In this document: positions 26,550 to 37,778 of the stretch, in pieces | Layout: each line of letters begins with the position of its first letter | Numbering within the stretch: the stretch's first letter is position 1 | Source: Macrolepiota albuminosa | Taxonomy: Eukaryota; Basidiomycota; Agaricomycetes; Agaricales; Agaricaceae | Length of the DNA stretch: 64,000 nt | Assembly (NCBI GenBank): GCA_027475525.1 | Contig: JAMWFC010000049.1 | Location: 5,750,947 to 5,814,946, forward strand | Reading direction: 5' to 3' | Translations under genes and position numbers: made by a program | Notes under the pieces: model-generated | What the model was told of the DNA's origin: nothing | The model's database searches: none | The model's input: the letters and a program-made list of their open reading frames with translations, nothing else

Positions 26550-28813
26550 CTGTGGGGTCGTTTGTTGGCGTGTTGGTCGGTAAACTCTGGTGGCTTAGCG
26601 AGGGCGCCTTTTTGTTGTCCCCTAGGGAACGTTCGTCGGATTCCGGAGTTGGGGTCACTAATTGTGAGGGTCGTTTCCTCGTCGGTAATGGTCTTGACGA
26701 CTGATCGTGCCAAGACGTTGAAGGGTCTGCCAAGTAGTAAGTCGTATGCTGGAGAACGTAAAATGTGTATCTGGAGGTAAAAGATGATGTCGCCAAGGGT
26801 GCAGGGCACATTCTTGGCGAGGCCTAGGGATCTGTCTACCGTACCGTTAGCACTCTGCATGTTTAGTATAACGGTAGGGTCATAAATGAGGCCTAGATCG
26901 TTAGCGACTTCGGCTGCCATCGAAATGATTTGGGAACCGCTATCCACAATTGCCTCTACCTCGTGCTTATTGTCTACCGTTAGCGCGACGGAGCAAATAG
27001 CGTGTGATTCTTGGGCGACGGTAAGGATTGCTGGGTCTTCTCCATGGTCTACTGACCTAAGATAGGTCTCCACTGGGTCCACAGAGGTGGCGTTAGCGAT
27101 GGCGTCGGCAGGAGTGTCTTCAGTGTCCAGAGAGTTGACGGTAACAGAAAAACCAGGTAGCGCATCGTCGAGTTCATCAACCTCGGCGACGGCTGTCGCC
27201 AAGGGTCGTTGAGGAGTAACCGCGGTCTTGACCTGATTGCGAACGTCGGGCGCAATACTGCAAAGTTCTTCAACTGACAAGGTGACGGCAGTTTTCATGA
27301 TGCGGCTAAAGACGTGGTTTGATTTTTCAATGTCGAAAATTGGCACGGTAGGTCGGTAGCCACCCTCAGGACGTTTCTCGGGAGCGGCAAAATTTCGTTG
27401 CGCGGGAGCGTGGTAACGGTCGGGAATCCCTGAGTAGGGATGGAGAGGCGGCAAAGGCAGTTCGGGAGCGGTAGCGGACAACGATGGTTCTGGAGTGGTA
27501 GCTGGCGGTGCGGCAGGAGCAGAAGTCGGTGGCTTACTAGCGGGAGGCATTGGCTTGTATCCTTTGAGAGGTTGTTTGGGCTGCTTAACTTCAACCCCAT
27601 CAAACACCTGATTCTTCAGCGAATCCAATTCCTGCTGTAGCTTGGCAATTCGCTCTTCCCGCAAAAAGGTTGGACGGTCGCCAACGCTGTCAAAGTGTAA
27701 GACCTCGTGGATCATTTGCTGTTGGATCGCCTGTTCGGGGTCGGGGTTGGCGTTGCCAGATAGCGTGCCGGTAACGATTTGTCCTGGGTTGCGCCTATGC
27801 CATTTATCAACTCTCTCCTGGAAGGACTTCTTGTCGGGGTAGTTGGGAATGGTGGCGCCAGAGGTAAGAACTATCTTGCCATCGATAGCCCTTCTAATCC
27901 TTCCTTGCCAAATATAATTCTCTAAAGTCGCGCAGCGTCCTCTAGTCATGGTATGGCCAATTTCCCCACAGAAGTGGCAAGGGCCAGGTGCGGGTACGTT
28001 AGCGGGTCGGTTAGAAGTGAGGTTGGTGGTAATCATGGTTTCAATACGAGTCATTGCGGAAGCGACAGTGGCGGTAATGGCAGCATTTAGCTCCTCTTTC
28101 TTAATGAAGTCGGTAGTAGGAGGCGGGATGGGAATAATACCGTTAGTTCGCTCAGGGGGTGGGCTCGTCCTAGCGTGTGATATACCAACGCCAGTGTCTG
28201 TTCCCTTGAGAACCCATTTACCGGCTTCAAAGACGTCGGCAACGTTATAGGGCTCGTCAGGGTGATGGGCCTGATGAACTATCTCTAGGCGACGAGCAAT
28301 AAGAGTCCACAGTGAAGTTGGGATGCCTTGCTGAAATAGGCGACGCTCCTCGTTGATATAAAGCTTGCCGTTCTGCAGAAGCCACCTAGCAATTTTCTGG
28401 AACTCGCGGTAATATGTAGAAAACGCGCCAAGCGAAGATGTGCCATTGTCGAAAGATTCCTGTACTAATTTCTGCAACTCGTTTACCGTGTATTGGGTAG
28501 CCTCCTCTGCGCCAGGGTACAACTGGATTACTGCCGTCTTCCAGTCCTCATACAAAGTGCCTCGGGCGGGAACAGGTGGGGTGGCAGGAACAAGGGCGGC
28601 AAACTTGGGCAAACCTGTCCACGTCTCTGCCGTGTCGTATGATACGTATCTTGCCGCGTACTCTTTCATCTGCGTATGGTCGGTAATGTTACAATCTCTG
28701 AATAGATACTCTAATTCCTTGAAATATTGGGAGAGCTCCCGTGGCTTGGTCTCGTCCCATTTTGGTGCCGAGAAGTGGTTGCGTGGCGGCATGCGCTGGA
28801 CTTGTTGTTCCAT
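26522..28813 (-). CDS. gag: gag-protease of element A
   Basis: An open frame of 763 residues, close to the 770-residue gag of C. From the N-terminus: a capsid-like helical region (SQYFKELEYLFRDCNITDHT, TQYTVNELQKLVQESFD), a zinc knuckle with unusual spacing (CHFCGEIGHTMTRGRC), a Pro-rich linker, and a retropepsin domain with the catalytic motif VDSGSQI and LLLGRPF. It packages RNA and processes the polyprotein. Its 3' end overlaps pol. The frame is open upstream of the first ATG (28813) towards the 5' LTR, so the true start may be further out. Confidence 0.85.
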   Translation of the reverse strand: MEQQVQRMPPRNHFSAPKWDETKPRELSQYFKELEYLFRDCNITDHTQMKEYAARYVSYDTAETWTGLPKFAALVPATPPVPARGTLYEDWKTAVIQLYPGAEEATQYTVNELQKLVQESFDNGTSSLGAFSTYYREFQKIARWLLQNGKLYINEERRLFQQGIPTSLWTLIARRLEIVHQAHHPDEPYNVADVFEAGKWVLKGTDTGVGISHARTSPPPERTNGIIPIPPPTTDFIKKEELNAAITATVASAMTRIETMITTNLTSNRPANVPAPGPCHFCGEIGHTMTRGRCATLENYIWQGRIRRAIDGKIVLTSGATIPNYPDKKSFQERVDKWHRRNPGQIVTGTLSGNANPDPEQAIQQQMIHEVLHFDSVGDRPTFLREERIAKLQQELDSLKNQVFDGVEVKQPKQPLKGYKPMPPASKPPTSAPAAPPATTPEPSLSATAPELPLPPLHPYSGIPDRYHAPAQRNFAAPEKRPEGGYRPTVPIFDIEKSNHVFSRIMKTAVTLSVEELCSIAPDVRNQVKTAVTPQRPLATAVAEVDELDDALPGFSVTVNSLDTEDTPADAIANATSVDPVETYLRSVDHGEDPAILTVAQESHAICSVALTVDNKHEVEAIVDSGSQIISMAAEVANDLGLIYDPTVILNMQSANGTVDRSLGLAKNVPCTLGDIIFYLQIHILRSPAYDLLLGRPFNVLARSVVKTITDEETTLTISDPNSGIRRTFPRGQQKGALAKPPEFTDQHANKRPHRCFHRPSRR

Positions 28814-29176
28814 AGCGACTAGGTTGGCGGGTTCGGTTAGCGGTTGTGGGGAAGGGGTTCTAGAGGTTGGCGATGGGGTGAGCGAAATGACGAGTTGTGA
28901 AAGCGGTGTTAACGGAGTGATAGGAGTAACTGGTTGCAGTACGGTAAATGGCGACGCTAAGGGGTCGTCGGCGCTAAAGTCGAGAGAATGCGGAAAGAGA
29001 TCAGGGAATTCGTCTACAGTGGCGTTCTGTAGTTCCTGGGCAAGAGAGAGACCCGGTAAGGCACCAGGTGGTTGTGGAGTTGATGGGTGGGAAGGAGCTA
29101 TGCCTTCTGCCGACTGGTCTAGCAGGCGGCGCCTACGCTGGAGACAGGTTTCTGGCGGAATTCTGCCCTAGAGATC
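28814..29176 (-). other. 5' leader of element A
   Basis: This lies between the primer-binding site and the first ATG of gag. The gag frame remains open through much of it (Pro/Thr/Ser-rich), which suggests either a longer gag with a non-ATG start or simply an unselected leader. Confidence 0.5.
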
Positions 29177-29193
29177 CCTCGCGGTGGGCTCCA
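29177..29193 (-). promoter_or_regulatory. Primer-binding site of element A
   Basis: TGGAGCCCACCGCGAGG on the minus strand, three bases after the 5' LTR. The same 17 bases follow the 5' LTRs of B and C. Confidence 0.75.
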
Positions 29194-29196
29194 ATT

Positions 29197-30053
29197 TGAT
29201 GACGCCCAAAGTTTGGTCAGTAACAAATGTAACTAAAGTGTTACCGTACCAAGAGTTTGTGTTGGGCGCGCTATAAGTGATTTGAGGAGTCCCGGGCAGG
29301 TCCCAGAGAACGCGTCTGTGGAAAAGGGGAAAAGTCGGTAACGGGTGTCGGCAAGTGTCAAGCGCTAAGGTAAAGCGCCTAAGGAAAATGCGGTAAGTGA
29401 ACACGGCAAGGGTGAGCGGCAAGAGCACGATAAGCTTAGCGAAGTTCTAAGCGTTGATAATGCCTGCCGTAGTTGCAAGGCGCGAATGTGTCGAAAGTTG
29501 GCGAGAGTCTGCAACTGCCGATGAGTTCGACGTTAACGACCGTAAATGAGATCTTGAGCGTAAAAGGGGACTGAGGAAGTGGGAGCAGGAAACTCTGGTC
29601 TATTCGTCTCATGGTGATTGTACAAATCGGTAAGTACTTTTATACTACAAAGAGTTCGCCGTCGCCAGTGGTCAAAGAGCGGTAAACTAGAAAATTTCAT
29701 AGGGGTAGCTCCAACAGTTTCAGATCCCTGCCGTCCATTCAAGACCCTTAGCGCCACCAGGCGGCAGATCGCGGTGCTAAACCATCAGTCCATCACCTTT
29801 CTGTCTGTCCAAACGGCTAAGCGATGCCAGGTGCCAAATTGAAGCGCTAAGCGGTGTCGGACGCCAAGATCAAACGCCAAGCTGTCCGTCAGTTTTTGAT
29901 AGATCATCAAGCTTCTCGCTAAGCGCTGTCATCAGTGACTGATGCCATCTGTCAGTTGTCATTCTTGCTGCCGTCGGCGCTATCATTGATTGGATCTGCT
30001 TCTTGCCATGTCCGGCCGTCGGGAATGGCTTAAAATAGGTAGAACGCGTGCGC
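29197..30053 (-). repeat. 5' LTR of element A, first 857 bp in window order (interrupted by B)
   Basis: It matches 18647-19503 of the other LTR. The TATA box is at 29637-29644 (minus strand). It is cut at GTGCGC by the insertion of element B, and the remaining 84 bp are at 54431-54514. Confidence 0.93.
30050..30053. repeat. Target-site duplication of element B, left copy
   Basis: GCGC; the partner is at 54427-54430. Removing B and one copy restores the LTR of A exactly to 941 bp. Confidence 0.85.
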
Positions 30054-30578
30054 TGATAGGCTTCTACTCGGACTGAGCGCATCAAGGGACATTATAGGCC
30101 AACCAACACTTGACGTATTCAGGACTCTAGCGACCAGTTGGGAATATAGAGCAGCTCTAGCTCTGGCAAATTACTACAGGATGTGGAAACTTAGCCTAAC
30201 CCCTAGCTACCAGGCCTACAGCGCACTCCTTTCACCTAGCCCAAGGACAAAGGAGGCTCATAACGTATAGCGCTAACACAACGGCGGGAGAGGACTATAA
30301 CTAAACCCCGATCACTTCCAGAAGGAGCCAGCAGCAGGCGCTGCCATTGGACGAGGCACTTCAATCAGAAGTCTAAAGGGATCAATGACGGCGGCACTGG
30401 ATATACTTAAATCCGACATCTGGACCTGACAGGAACTAATACAATGAGTAGCGCTGACATTAGCGCTCACGGCGTCTGTCGAGGATTTTCCGACCATACC
30501 CCGGAACAGCCTGGCCAATCGGAGTTATAGAAAAGTGAGCAGACTCGTACAACTCTAAGTCAATATAGAGTCACTGCA

Positions 30579-30650
30579 GGTCGCCGTGGGTCATAACGCC
30601 GTTGGTCGCCGTCAGCCATGTGCACAAGGTCGCCGTTGACAGGTCGCCGT
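30579..30650 (+). promoter_or_regulatory. Four GGTCGCCGT repeats in the U3 of element B
   Basis: Copies at 30579-30587, 30604-30612, 30628-30636 and 30642-30650, 80-150 bp upstream of the TATA box. The spacing and position suggest an enhancer-like cluster. They are repeated in the 3' LTR. Confidence 0.6.
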
Positions 30651-30729
30651 TAGAGTAAGCCACGAGGAGAGGCGCTAGGAGGTAGCGCCGCAGATGGACT
30701 TGTATCTTGGCAAACACGGTAGCGCACTG

Positions 30730-30738
30730 TATATAAAA
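30730..30738 (+). promoter_or_regulatory. TATA box of element B
   Basis: TATATAAAA in the 5' LTR. The copy in the 3' LTR is at 54033-54041. Confidence 0.65.
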
Positions 30739-31126
30739 TAGCTACTTTTCATGTATATAACAACGAATCGTAACCCCTCGAACTCACAGTTACACTTAGC
30801 GTTCAACTTGCGCTAGCCTCCTCCGACTTCGTCACTAAGTCGGGCGCTAGCTCCGTCTATCTCGTCTTCATCGTTTACGGTGCCGCTTACGGGCACAATA
30901 CGCTGCGCTACTCGTCTTTTCTCCAATATCTTTGCTTAAACCACGATGCTAACCGTCTGCCAGGTAGCCCCCGAAGCGCTACAATCTAGCGCATCGTTTT
31001 ACCACCTCCACTCGAGCACACCGGGACCCTGTCAGGACTCCTCACAACTACGTACGCCAAGCGCTGGAGACGGCGTTGTACTGCGTATACGTCCAGCGCA
31101 CCCAACCACAGTTGGCGTCATCATTT

Positions 31127-31143
31127 TGGAGCCCACCGCGAGG
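31127..31143 (+). promoter_or_regulatory. Primer-binding site of element B
   Basis: TGGAGCCCACCGCGAGG three bases after the 5' LTR, identical to A and C although the LTRs differ. Confidence 0.75.
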
Positions 31144-31202
31144 GGTTCTTCTGAGACAGAATTCCGCCGGAAACTCGAGCCCAGCGACAGCGCCGCCTCC
31201 TG

Positions 31203-33794
31203 TTGGAGAGCGCGCTTGAACCAAGTACCACCGAATCACCACACTTACCAGGCGCGCTACCGAGACAGACTTTGGATCAGGAGCTTGAGGCCGCACCAGA
31301 CAGTCTAGCCGAGAGCTTTTTCCCGTTTTCCCGACCATTTGAATACTTAGCAGGCGAAAACCATACGCCGCTTATGCCTCTGGAAGAGTTATCTAGGCTA
31401 TTATCGCCAGAACCTAGCGACTTGGAGCTGACTGAGCCGGTACCTACGACATCGACGCTAAGTAACACGAGCACCACCACCCTTCCTACCTCGACAAATA
31501 CACCTATCGGAATGGATCAGCCGAACAATCAGCGCATGCCACCCCGAAACCACTTCTCGTCGCCAAAATGGGACGAAACGAAACCTCGCGAACTAACGCA
31601 GTACTTCAAAGAGTTGGAGTATCTGCTACGCGATTGCCGGGTAACCGACGATACACAAATGAAAGAATACGCCGCCAGATACGTCTCATACGACACAGCC
31701 GAATCATGGACAGGGCTGAAGGAGTTCCAAGGACTTACTAGTGACGCACCACCTAGGCCTTTTACCTATGATGAATGGAAAAAGGCTATCATTCATTTAT
31801 ATCCTGGCGCCGAAGAAGCTACGCGTTATACGGTAATGGAAATCCAGAAGCTAGTACAGGACACCTTCGCGGCTGGTATCTATACTTTAGGAGCGCTATC
31901 GACTTATTATCGTGATTTCCAGCGGATAGCGAGATGGCTGGTCCAAAATGGGAAGTTATATGGGAACGAGGAGCGCCGTTTGTTTCAACAAGGATTCCCG
32001 ACTTCGTTATGGACTAAGATTGCGCGACGCTTGGAGATCATTATGCATGATCATCACCCCGAGGAACCATACGACATAGAAAAGGTCTTTGAGGCAGGAA
32101 AGTGGGTATTAAAGGGTACGGATACGGGTATACCCTTACAGCGACCTGGGGCGGACCATGGAGGAATGGCACCCAAGACAGAGTCGCCAGCACCTAGCGC
32201 CGCCAATGACCGTAATGGGTATGTCAAGAAGGAGGACTTGGAAACTGCCGTCAGCAATGCAGTCGCTAATGTCATGAATAAACTGGAGACCTTGATCTCA
32301 ACTAGTCTCTCGGCGCCTAGAAACAACGTACCAACGGGACTTTGCCATTTTTGCGGCGAGGCAGGACATACCATGACCAGGGGTAGGTGCGCTATCCTTG
32401 AACAATATCTGCGACAAGGGAAGGCGCGCCGGGGAGTGGACGGGAAACTAGTCTTACCCTCGGGCGCGATCATTCCCCTATATCCCGAGCATAAGACATT
32501 CCAGGGACGCATTGATGAGTGGCACCGTCGGAACCCCGGGAACTTAGCGACAGGCAACCTGAATAGCACGACGACAACAGAAGCGGAGGCGACTCCTCAA
32601 CAAGCACTAATTCACGAGGTACTCCAGCTAAACGCTATCAGTGACCGCCCCACGCTGTCCCGCGAGGAAAGGATTGAGACGCTAGAAAAGGAACTGAGGT
32701 CGCTAAAGAATCAGGTCTTCGATGGAGTGGAGATCAAAAAGGGCAAGCAGCCTTTAAAGGATTACAGGCCGTCGGGCGCAACAACAGGCCCCGCCCCAAC
32801 ACCAGCCTCAACCTCTAGCACTACCGACGAAGTACCAGAAGCCACCAAGGCGCCGGCCGTTCCGGAACCACCGCTACATCCTTACGCTGGCCTAGGGGGC
32901 AACTACGCCCCGCCCCTAAATCGTAACTTCGGAGCGCCAGATAAACCTACGGGGGGATATCGACCCACAGCGCCTATATATGATCTGGAGAAGTCGAAGT
33001 TAGTCTTTGATCGCATCATGCAAAGTCAGGTTACGCTATCGGTAGGAGAGTTATGCAGCGTGGCGCCAGATGTCAGGAACCAGATGCGTACCGCGGTTAC
33101 CCCTCGACGAAACGTAGCTAACAATGTAGCGACGGTGGACGAATGCGACGACGCGCTGCCTGGTTTCGCATATATAACCGAGACGGTAGCTCCTGAAACC
33201 AAGGAAGAGGTCGCACCACCTAAAGAAGCCACGTCCGTTGACCCGGTCGAAACCTACCTCAAATCGCTAAGATCTAGCGACGATCCCGCCATCTTGACTG
33301 TAGCCCAAGACTCTCACGCGATTCGCTCAATTATGCTGACAGTTGATGGGAAAAGCGAAATAGAGTCTATCGTGGATAGCGGATCACAAATTATTTCAAT
33401 GGCTGCCGACGTCGCTAACGAGCTGGGTATCATTTACGATCCAACGATCATTCTTAACATGCAGAGCGCTAACGGCACGATTGATCGATCCTTGGGGATG
33501 GCTCGGAACGTGCCATGCGCTATAGGCGATCTAACGTTCTATCTACAAATTCACATACTTAGATCGCCTGCCTACGATTTATTATTAGGAAGGCCCTTCG
33601 ATGTGCTAGCGCGATCAGTAGTCAAAACAACGTCCGAGGAGGAAACGACGCTAACTATTAGCGACCCCAATTCTGGAGTCAGGAGAACGGTACCGACATT
33701 TCCCCGAGGGAGGTTCCAGAAGCCTGGACCAAGAAAGCGACCTTACGTTAGCGACGACCCTTGCGAGTGTTTTCCGGCGCCATCGAGGAGATGA
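31203..33794 (+). CDS. gag: gag-protease of element B
   Basis: An open frame of 863 codons from the first ATG at 31203. A better match to the starts in A and C is the internal ATG at 31512 (MDQPNNQRMPPRNHFSSPKW). Domains follow the same order as in C: a capsid-like region (LTQYFKELEYLLRDCRVTDD), a zinc knuckle CHFCGEAGHTMTRGRC with CX2CX4HX6C spacing, a Pro/Thr-rich linker, and a retropepsin domain with VDSGSQIISM and LLLGRPFDVL. The sequence is clearly diverged from A/C, so B is a separate family. The 3' end overlaps pol, which is in the -1 frame. No internal stop. Confidence 0.87.
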   Translation: MESALEPSTTESPHLPGALPRQTLDQELEAAPDSLAESFFPFSRPFEYLAGENHTPLMPLEELSRLLSPEPSDLELTEPVPTTSTLSNTSTTTLPTSTNTPIGMDQPNNQRMPPRNHFSSPKWDETKPRELTQYFKELEYLLRDCRVTDDTQMKEYAARYVSYDTAESWTGLKEFQGLTSDAPPRPFTYDEWKKAIIHLYPGAEEATRYTVMEIQKLVQDTFAAGIYTLGALSTYYRDFQRIARWLVQNGKLYGNEERRLFQQGFPTSLWTKIARRLEIIMHDHHPEEPYDIEKVFEAGKWVLKGTDTGIPLQRPGADHGGMAPKTESPAPSAANDRNGYVKKEDLETAVSNAVANVMNKLETLISTSLSAPRNNVPTGLCHFCGEAGHTMTRGRCAILEQYLRQGKARRGVDGKLVLPSGAIIPLYPEHKTFQGRIDEWHRRNPGNLATGNLNSTTTTEAEATPQQALIHEVLQLNAISDRPTLSREERIETLEKELRSLKNQVFDGVEIKKGKQPLKDYRPSGATTGPAPTPASTSSTTDEVPEATKAPAVPEPPLHPYAGLGGNYAPPLNRNFGAPDKPTGGYRPTAPIYDLEKSKLVFDRIMQSQVTLSVGELCSVAPDVRNQMRTAVTPRRNVANNVATVDECDDALPGFAYITETVAPETKEEVAPPKEATSVDPVETYLKSLRSSDDPAILTVAQDSHAIRSIMLTVDGKSEIESIVDSGSQIISMAADVANELGIIYDPTIILNMQSANGTIDRSLGMARNVPCAIGDLTFYLQIHILRSPAYDLLLGRPFDVLARSVVKTTSEEETTLTISDPNSGVRRTVPTFPRGRFQKPGPRKRPYVSDDPCECFPAPSRR

Positions 33795-36700
33795 GTGATG
33801 AGGATCATGGAGATGAAGCGCTCATTTTGGACTATAATCATCGGACTGGGCAAGTAACCTTTATATCATATACCCCTTTAGCCCCTGAAATCTTGAACAC
33901 TTCTACGTCGCTTACTAGCGAAGCTTTATCCTACTTATACCTCACTGCATCCGATATTACTGAAAATCTTTCTACAGACACTTACTTCGTTTCTTCCCCT
34001 GATTCTAAAGAACCTTTGATATCCGGTTTCGCTAGAAACCAGAGTTCCATTTATAATACGTTTGCTAACAACAGTACCCCTAAGCGCAAAGGGGTTCAGG
34101 TTAAAAAGAAATACAAGCCAGTAGCGCTTAAAACGAAACCGGTAGCAAGTGGCGTACCCGAAGAATTTCGCATCGAGAGAAAAATCATTGGAGACCCGTT
34201 AGCGACCCTTCCCGAGCTTAATCCGAACCCGCCACCCTTCGAGCCTACTGAACGATTCACGGAAGAACGACGGGCGCTATTCCTTAGCGCCCACGATACA
34301 GGCTTTCTATCGACGGCGGAACTAGATGTATTGACCGACATTATGCGAAAACAAAACAAAGCATTTGCTTGGGAGGATTCCGAACGCGGTAAACTGAGAA
34401 CTGACTTCTTTCCACCAGTGGTTATACCAACAATACCTCATGTACCTTGGACCGAGCATAACCGACCGATACCGCCGGGTATTGAAGCGGAGGTTTGCCA
34501 AATTATTCGTTCCAAAATAGCGGCGGGAGTTTACGAGCCTTCCAATTCGGCATACCGGTCGCGATGGTTTTGTGTACTGAAGAAAAATGGCAAGCTACGT
34601 ATAGTTCACAGTCTGGAGCCGTTAAACAAAGTCACGATTCGTCATTCAGGGGTACCGCCCTTCCCCGATCACGTCGCTGAATTGTTCGCGGGAAGAATAT
34701 GTGGCGCTACCCTGGATCTGTACGTTGGCTATGACGAGCGCTTGATTCACCCTTCCTCTCGCGACTTAACGACATTTCAAACGCCATTCGGAGCGCTGCA
34801 ACTGGTTACACTTCCTATGGGGTGGACAAATTCGGTACCCATATTCCACGACGACATTACGTTTATTCTACAACCCGAAATACCCCACCACGTGCTTAGT
34901 TTTATCGACGATGTTGGCGTTAAGGGCCCAAAAGATTGGCGCCTTGTAGATGGCAAGCCCGAAGTGCACCCGGAAAATCCTAATATCCGCATGGCGCTAT
35001 GGGACTTCTTCCAATTGGTCAACCGGGTGCTTCAGCGCATGAAATATTGTGGTGGAACGTTCTCAGGACACAAGTTGGTTCTTTGCGCACCACAATTTAA
35101 AATTTTGGGGCACGTTTGCACGCCAGAAGGCAGGATCCCTGAGGAGAGCCGATTAGCGCTTCTGGAGAAGTGGGGGATCTGCCATAACCTCTCGGAAGTT
35201 CGCGCGTTTCTAGGCACGGGGTCCCCTTCGAATTCGGACCCGACCAAATTAACGCCCAAAAAGACTTAGTGAAGGCGCTGCAGGAAGCGAAGCCATTGGT
35301 ACCCATCAATTATACTACATCCGATCCCGTTATACTTGCTGTTGACACCTCTTACATCGCGGTCGGCTTCTTTTTATGTCAATGTGATAGCGCAAATCGA
35401 AAAATCAGACGCTACAATCGCTTCGGATCGATTACCCTTAACGACAGAGAATCGCGTTACAGTCAGCCCAAACTGGAATTATATGGACTGTTTCGAGCGT
35501 TCCAGGCGCTGCGCATGTATCTTATTGGGGTTCGAAACCTGATTGTCGAAGTTGACGCACGCTACATCAAAGGAATGCTTCAGAATCCAGACATTCAACC
35601 TTCGGCTAGCATGAATCGCTGGGTGGTAGCGATACTAATGTTCCACTTCGAGCTCGTGCATGTCAAAAGTGCGTTTCATGGACCTGATGGACTATCTAGG
35701 CGACCTAGGCAACCGGAGGACGAAGCGCTAGACGAAAGCGATAATGACGTATTTGACGACTGGATTGACCGGTTGCACGGTTTCATACATATTATTCAAT
35801 TGCCTATTTCGGCCCTTCGCGAAGACCAACCTGTCTCGACCTGGCTACACCCTATCATTCCGTACCAACCTAATCCGTATCAGGCTCCATCGACTTTTTA
35901 CACGGCCAGTATCTATAACGTCGCTAAGCCGCATAATGATCTAAAGATAGTCGAGGAACCAAGACCCTTACGGAAAGATAGTCGCAACCTTCCATATTCG
36001 GCGGTACCTCGTAGCGCCAAGGCTAAGTCAGAAGACCAACGAGTTGAACAGGTTAGGAAATGGTTACAGGATTTGCAACGACCATCAGACCTTACGGACA
36101 CGGAATACGCCACCTTCATTCGATATGCAACGACTTTCTTTATGGTTGAAAATCGGCTTTGGCGACGAAATAGGTCTGACGCGCATAAATTAGTAATCAA
36201 GCCTGAGGGCCGCGTCAGGATTTTGCGCGCTATGCATGATGACTTGGGACATCGAGGACTCTACGCGACGCGGGCGAATTTATTGGAACGTTTTTGGTGG
36301 CCTCAAGTTAGCGCCGATATCGCATGGTATATTCGTACTTGTCATCTCTGCCAAATCCAACAGACGCGCCAAGTCCTTATACCCCCAACCGTAGCGACTC
36401 CAGCAGCCTTGTTCGGAAAAATATATATCGACACTATGCACATGCCCAAGTCGGGACGCTACAAGTACATTATCCAGGGAAGGTGTTCTTTGGTACATTG
36501 GCCAGAGTTCCGTATGCTCCAGCGGGAAAATACCGACGCTATAGCTAAGTGGCTCTTCGAAGATGTTATTTGCAGATGGGGAGCCCTTCACGAGATTGTT
36601 ACAGACAACGGAGCGCCGATAGTTAAGGCGCTTACCTACCTCGCTAAGAAATACAACATACAGCATATTCGGATCTCAGGATACAATAAACGCGCTAACG

Positions 36701-36822
36701 GTATAGTGGAAAGGCCACATTTTGACGTACGACAGGCGCTATTTAAGGCGGTAGACGGCGACGAAAGTCGCTGGAGCGAAGCGACTTATTCGGTCTTTTG
36801 GTCTGAACGAGTTACCGTACGA
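33761..36822 (+). pseudogene. pol: pol of element B, 5' part, frameshifted by a deletion and cut by element C
   Basis: It encodes reverse transcriptase (FIDDVGVKGP active site) up to SEVRAFLGT near 35215. There about 73 bp, which in C encode VGVLRIFVKNFAHRAHALNR and following residues, are missing and the frame shifts to a stop at 35269. The next frame resumes with DLVKALQEAKP-like sequence, RNase H (VDTSYIAVGFF), the integrase zinc domain (HDDLGHRG...CHLCQ) and the core (TDNGAP, GIVERPHFD). At ERVTVR the gene is cut by the LTR of element C; the remainder is at 47983-48558. The frame begins without an ATG, as in A and C. Confidence 0.88.
36819..36822. repeat. Target-site duplication of element C, left copy
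   Basis: ACGA, with the partner at 47979-47982. Removal of C and one copy restores the pol reading ERVTVRKRMGCSPYY. Confidence 0.87.
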
Positions 36823-37775
36823 TGATAGGACCCCATACAGGTTAGGCGCATCAACGGCAGGCTCGGCACCGGCTCCGGAAACCTTGCCGCACTCGTTCCG
36901 AACTTAGCGCACGCGTTCTACCTATTTTAAGCCATTTCCGACGGCCGCGCACGGCAAGAAGCAGATCCAATCAGTGATAGCGCCGATCGGCAGACAGAAT
37001 GACAACTGACAGATGGCATCAGTCACTGACGACAGCGCTTAGCGAGAAGCTTGATGATCTATCAAAAACTGACGGACAGCTTGGCGTTTGACCTTGGCGT
37101 CTGACACCGCTTACCGTCTCGATTTGGCGCCCAACGTCGCTTAGGGGTTCTGACAGACAGAAGGGTGATGGAGTGATGGTTTAGCTTCGCGATCTGTCGC
37201 CTGGCGTCGCTAAGGCTCTTGAATGGGCGGTAGGGATCTGAAACCGTTGGAGCTACCCCTTTGAAATTTTCCAGTTTACCGTACTCTGGCGTCATTAGCC
37301 ACTGGCGACGGCGAACTCATTGTAGTATAAAAGTACTTACCGACTTGTAAATAGGACATCAGCAGAGGAATAGACCACAGTTTCCCCCACTTACTTCAGT
37401 CTCCCTTACGCTCAAGAGCTCATTTACGCTACGGTCGGCAACGTCGAACTCATCGGCAGTTACAGACGTTCGCCAACACTCGACATACTCGCGCCTTGCA
37501 ACTACGGCAGGCATTATCGACGCTTAGAACTTCGCTAAGCTTACCGTGCTCTTGCCGCTTCCCGTTGCCGTGTTCACTTACCGCATTTTCTTAGGCGCTT
37601 TACCTTAGCGCTTGACACTTGCCGACTCCGTTACCGACTTTTACCCTTTTTCACAGACGCGTTCTCTGGGACCTGCCCGGGACTCCTCAACACACTTATA
37701 GCGCGCCCAACGCACACTCTTGGTACGGTAACACAATTGCTACATTTGTTACTGACCAAACTTTGGGCGTCATCA
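36823..37775 (+). repeat. 5' LTR of element C (953 bp)
   Basis: It starts TGATAGGACCC and ends GGCGTCATCA. TATA box TATAAAAG at 37326-37333. By eye it has about 34 copies of CGSYA/TRSCG, against roughly 7 expected by chance. Confidence 0.94.
37326..37333 (+). promoter_or_regulatory. TATA box of element C
   Basis: TATAAAAG in the 5' LTR, conserved in the A LTRs. The 3' LTR copy is at 47529-47536. Confidence 0.65.
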
Positions 37776-37778
37776 AAT

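Larger units (their letters stand above)
30054..31123 (+). repeat. 5' LTR of element B (1070 bp)
   Basis: It starts TGATAGGCTTC and ends GGCGTCATCA. TATA box TATATAAAA at 30730-30738. Four copies of GGTCGCCGT lie just upstream (30579-30650). Many CGCTA/TAGCG words. Confidence 0.93.

Noticed and set aside
30946..31308. Open frame crossing the end of the B 5' LTR (MLTVCQVAPEALQ...)
   Set aside because: It is in a different frame from gag, has no homology, and its first part recurs in the 3' LTR (from 54249) with a different ending; a chance frame.
37062..37295. Minus-strand open frames inside the C LTRs (also 47265-47498)
   Set aside because: They are identical only because the LTRs are identical; no domain, and the A LTRs do not keep the same frame.
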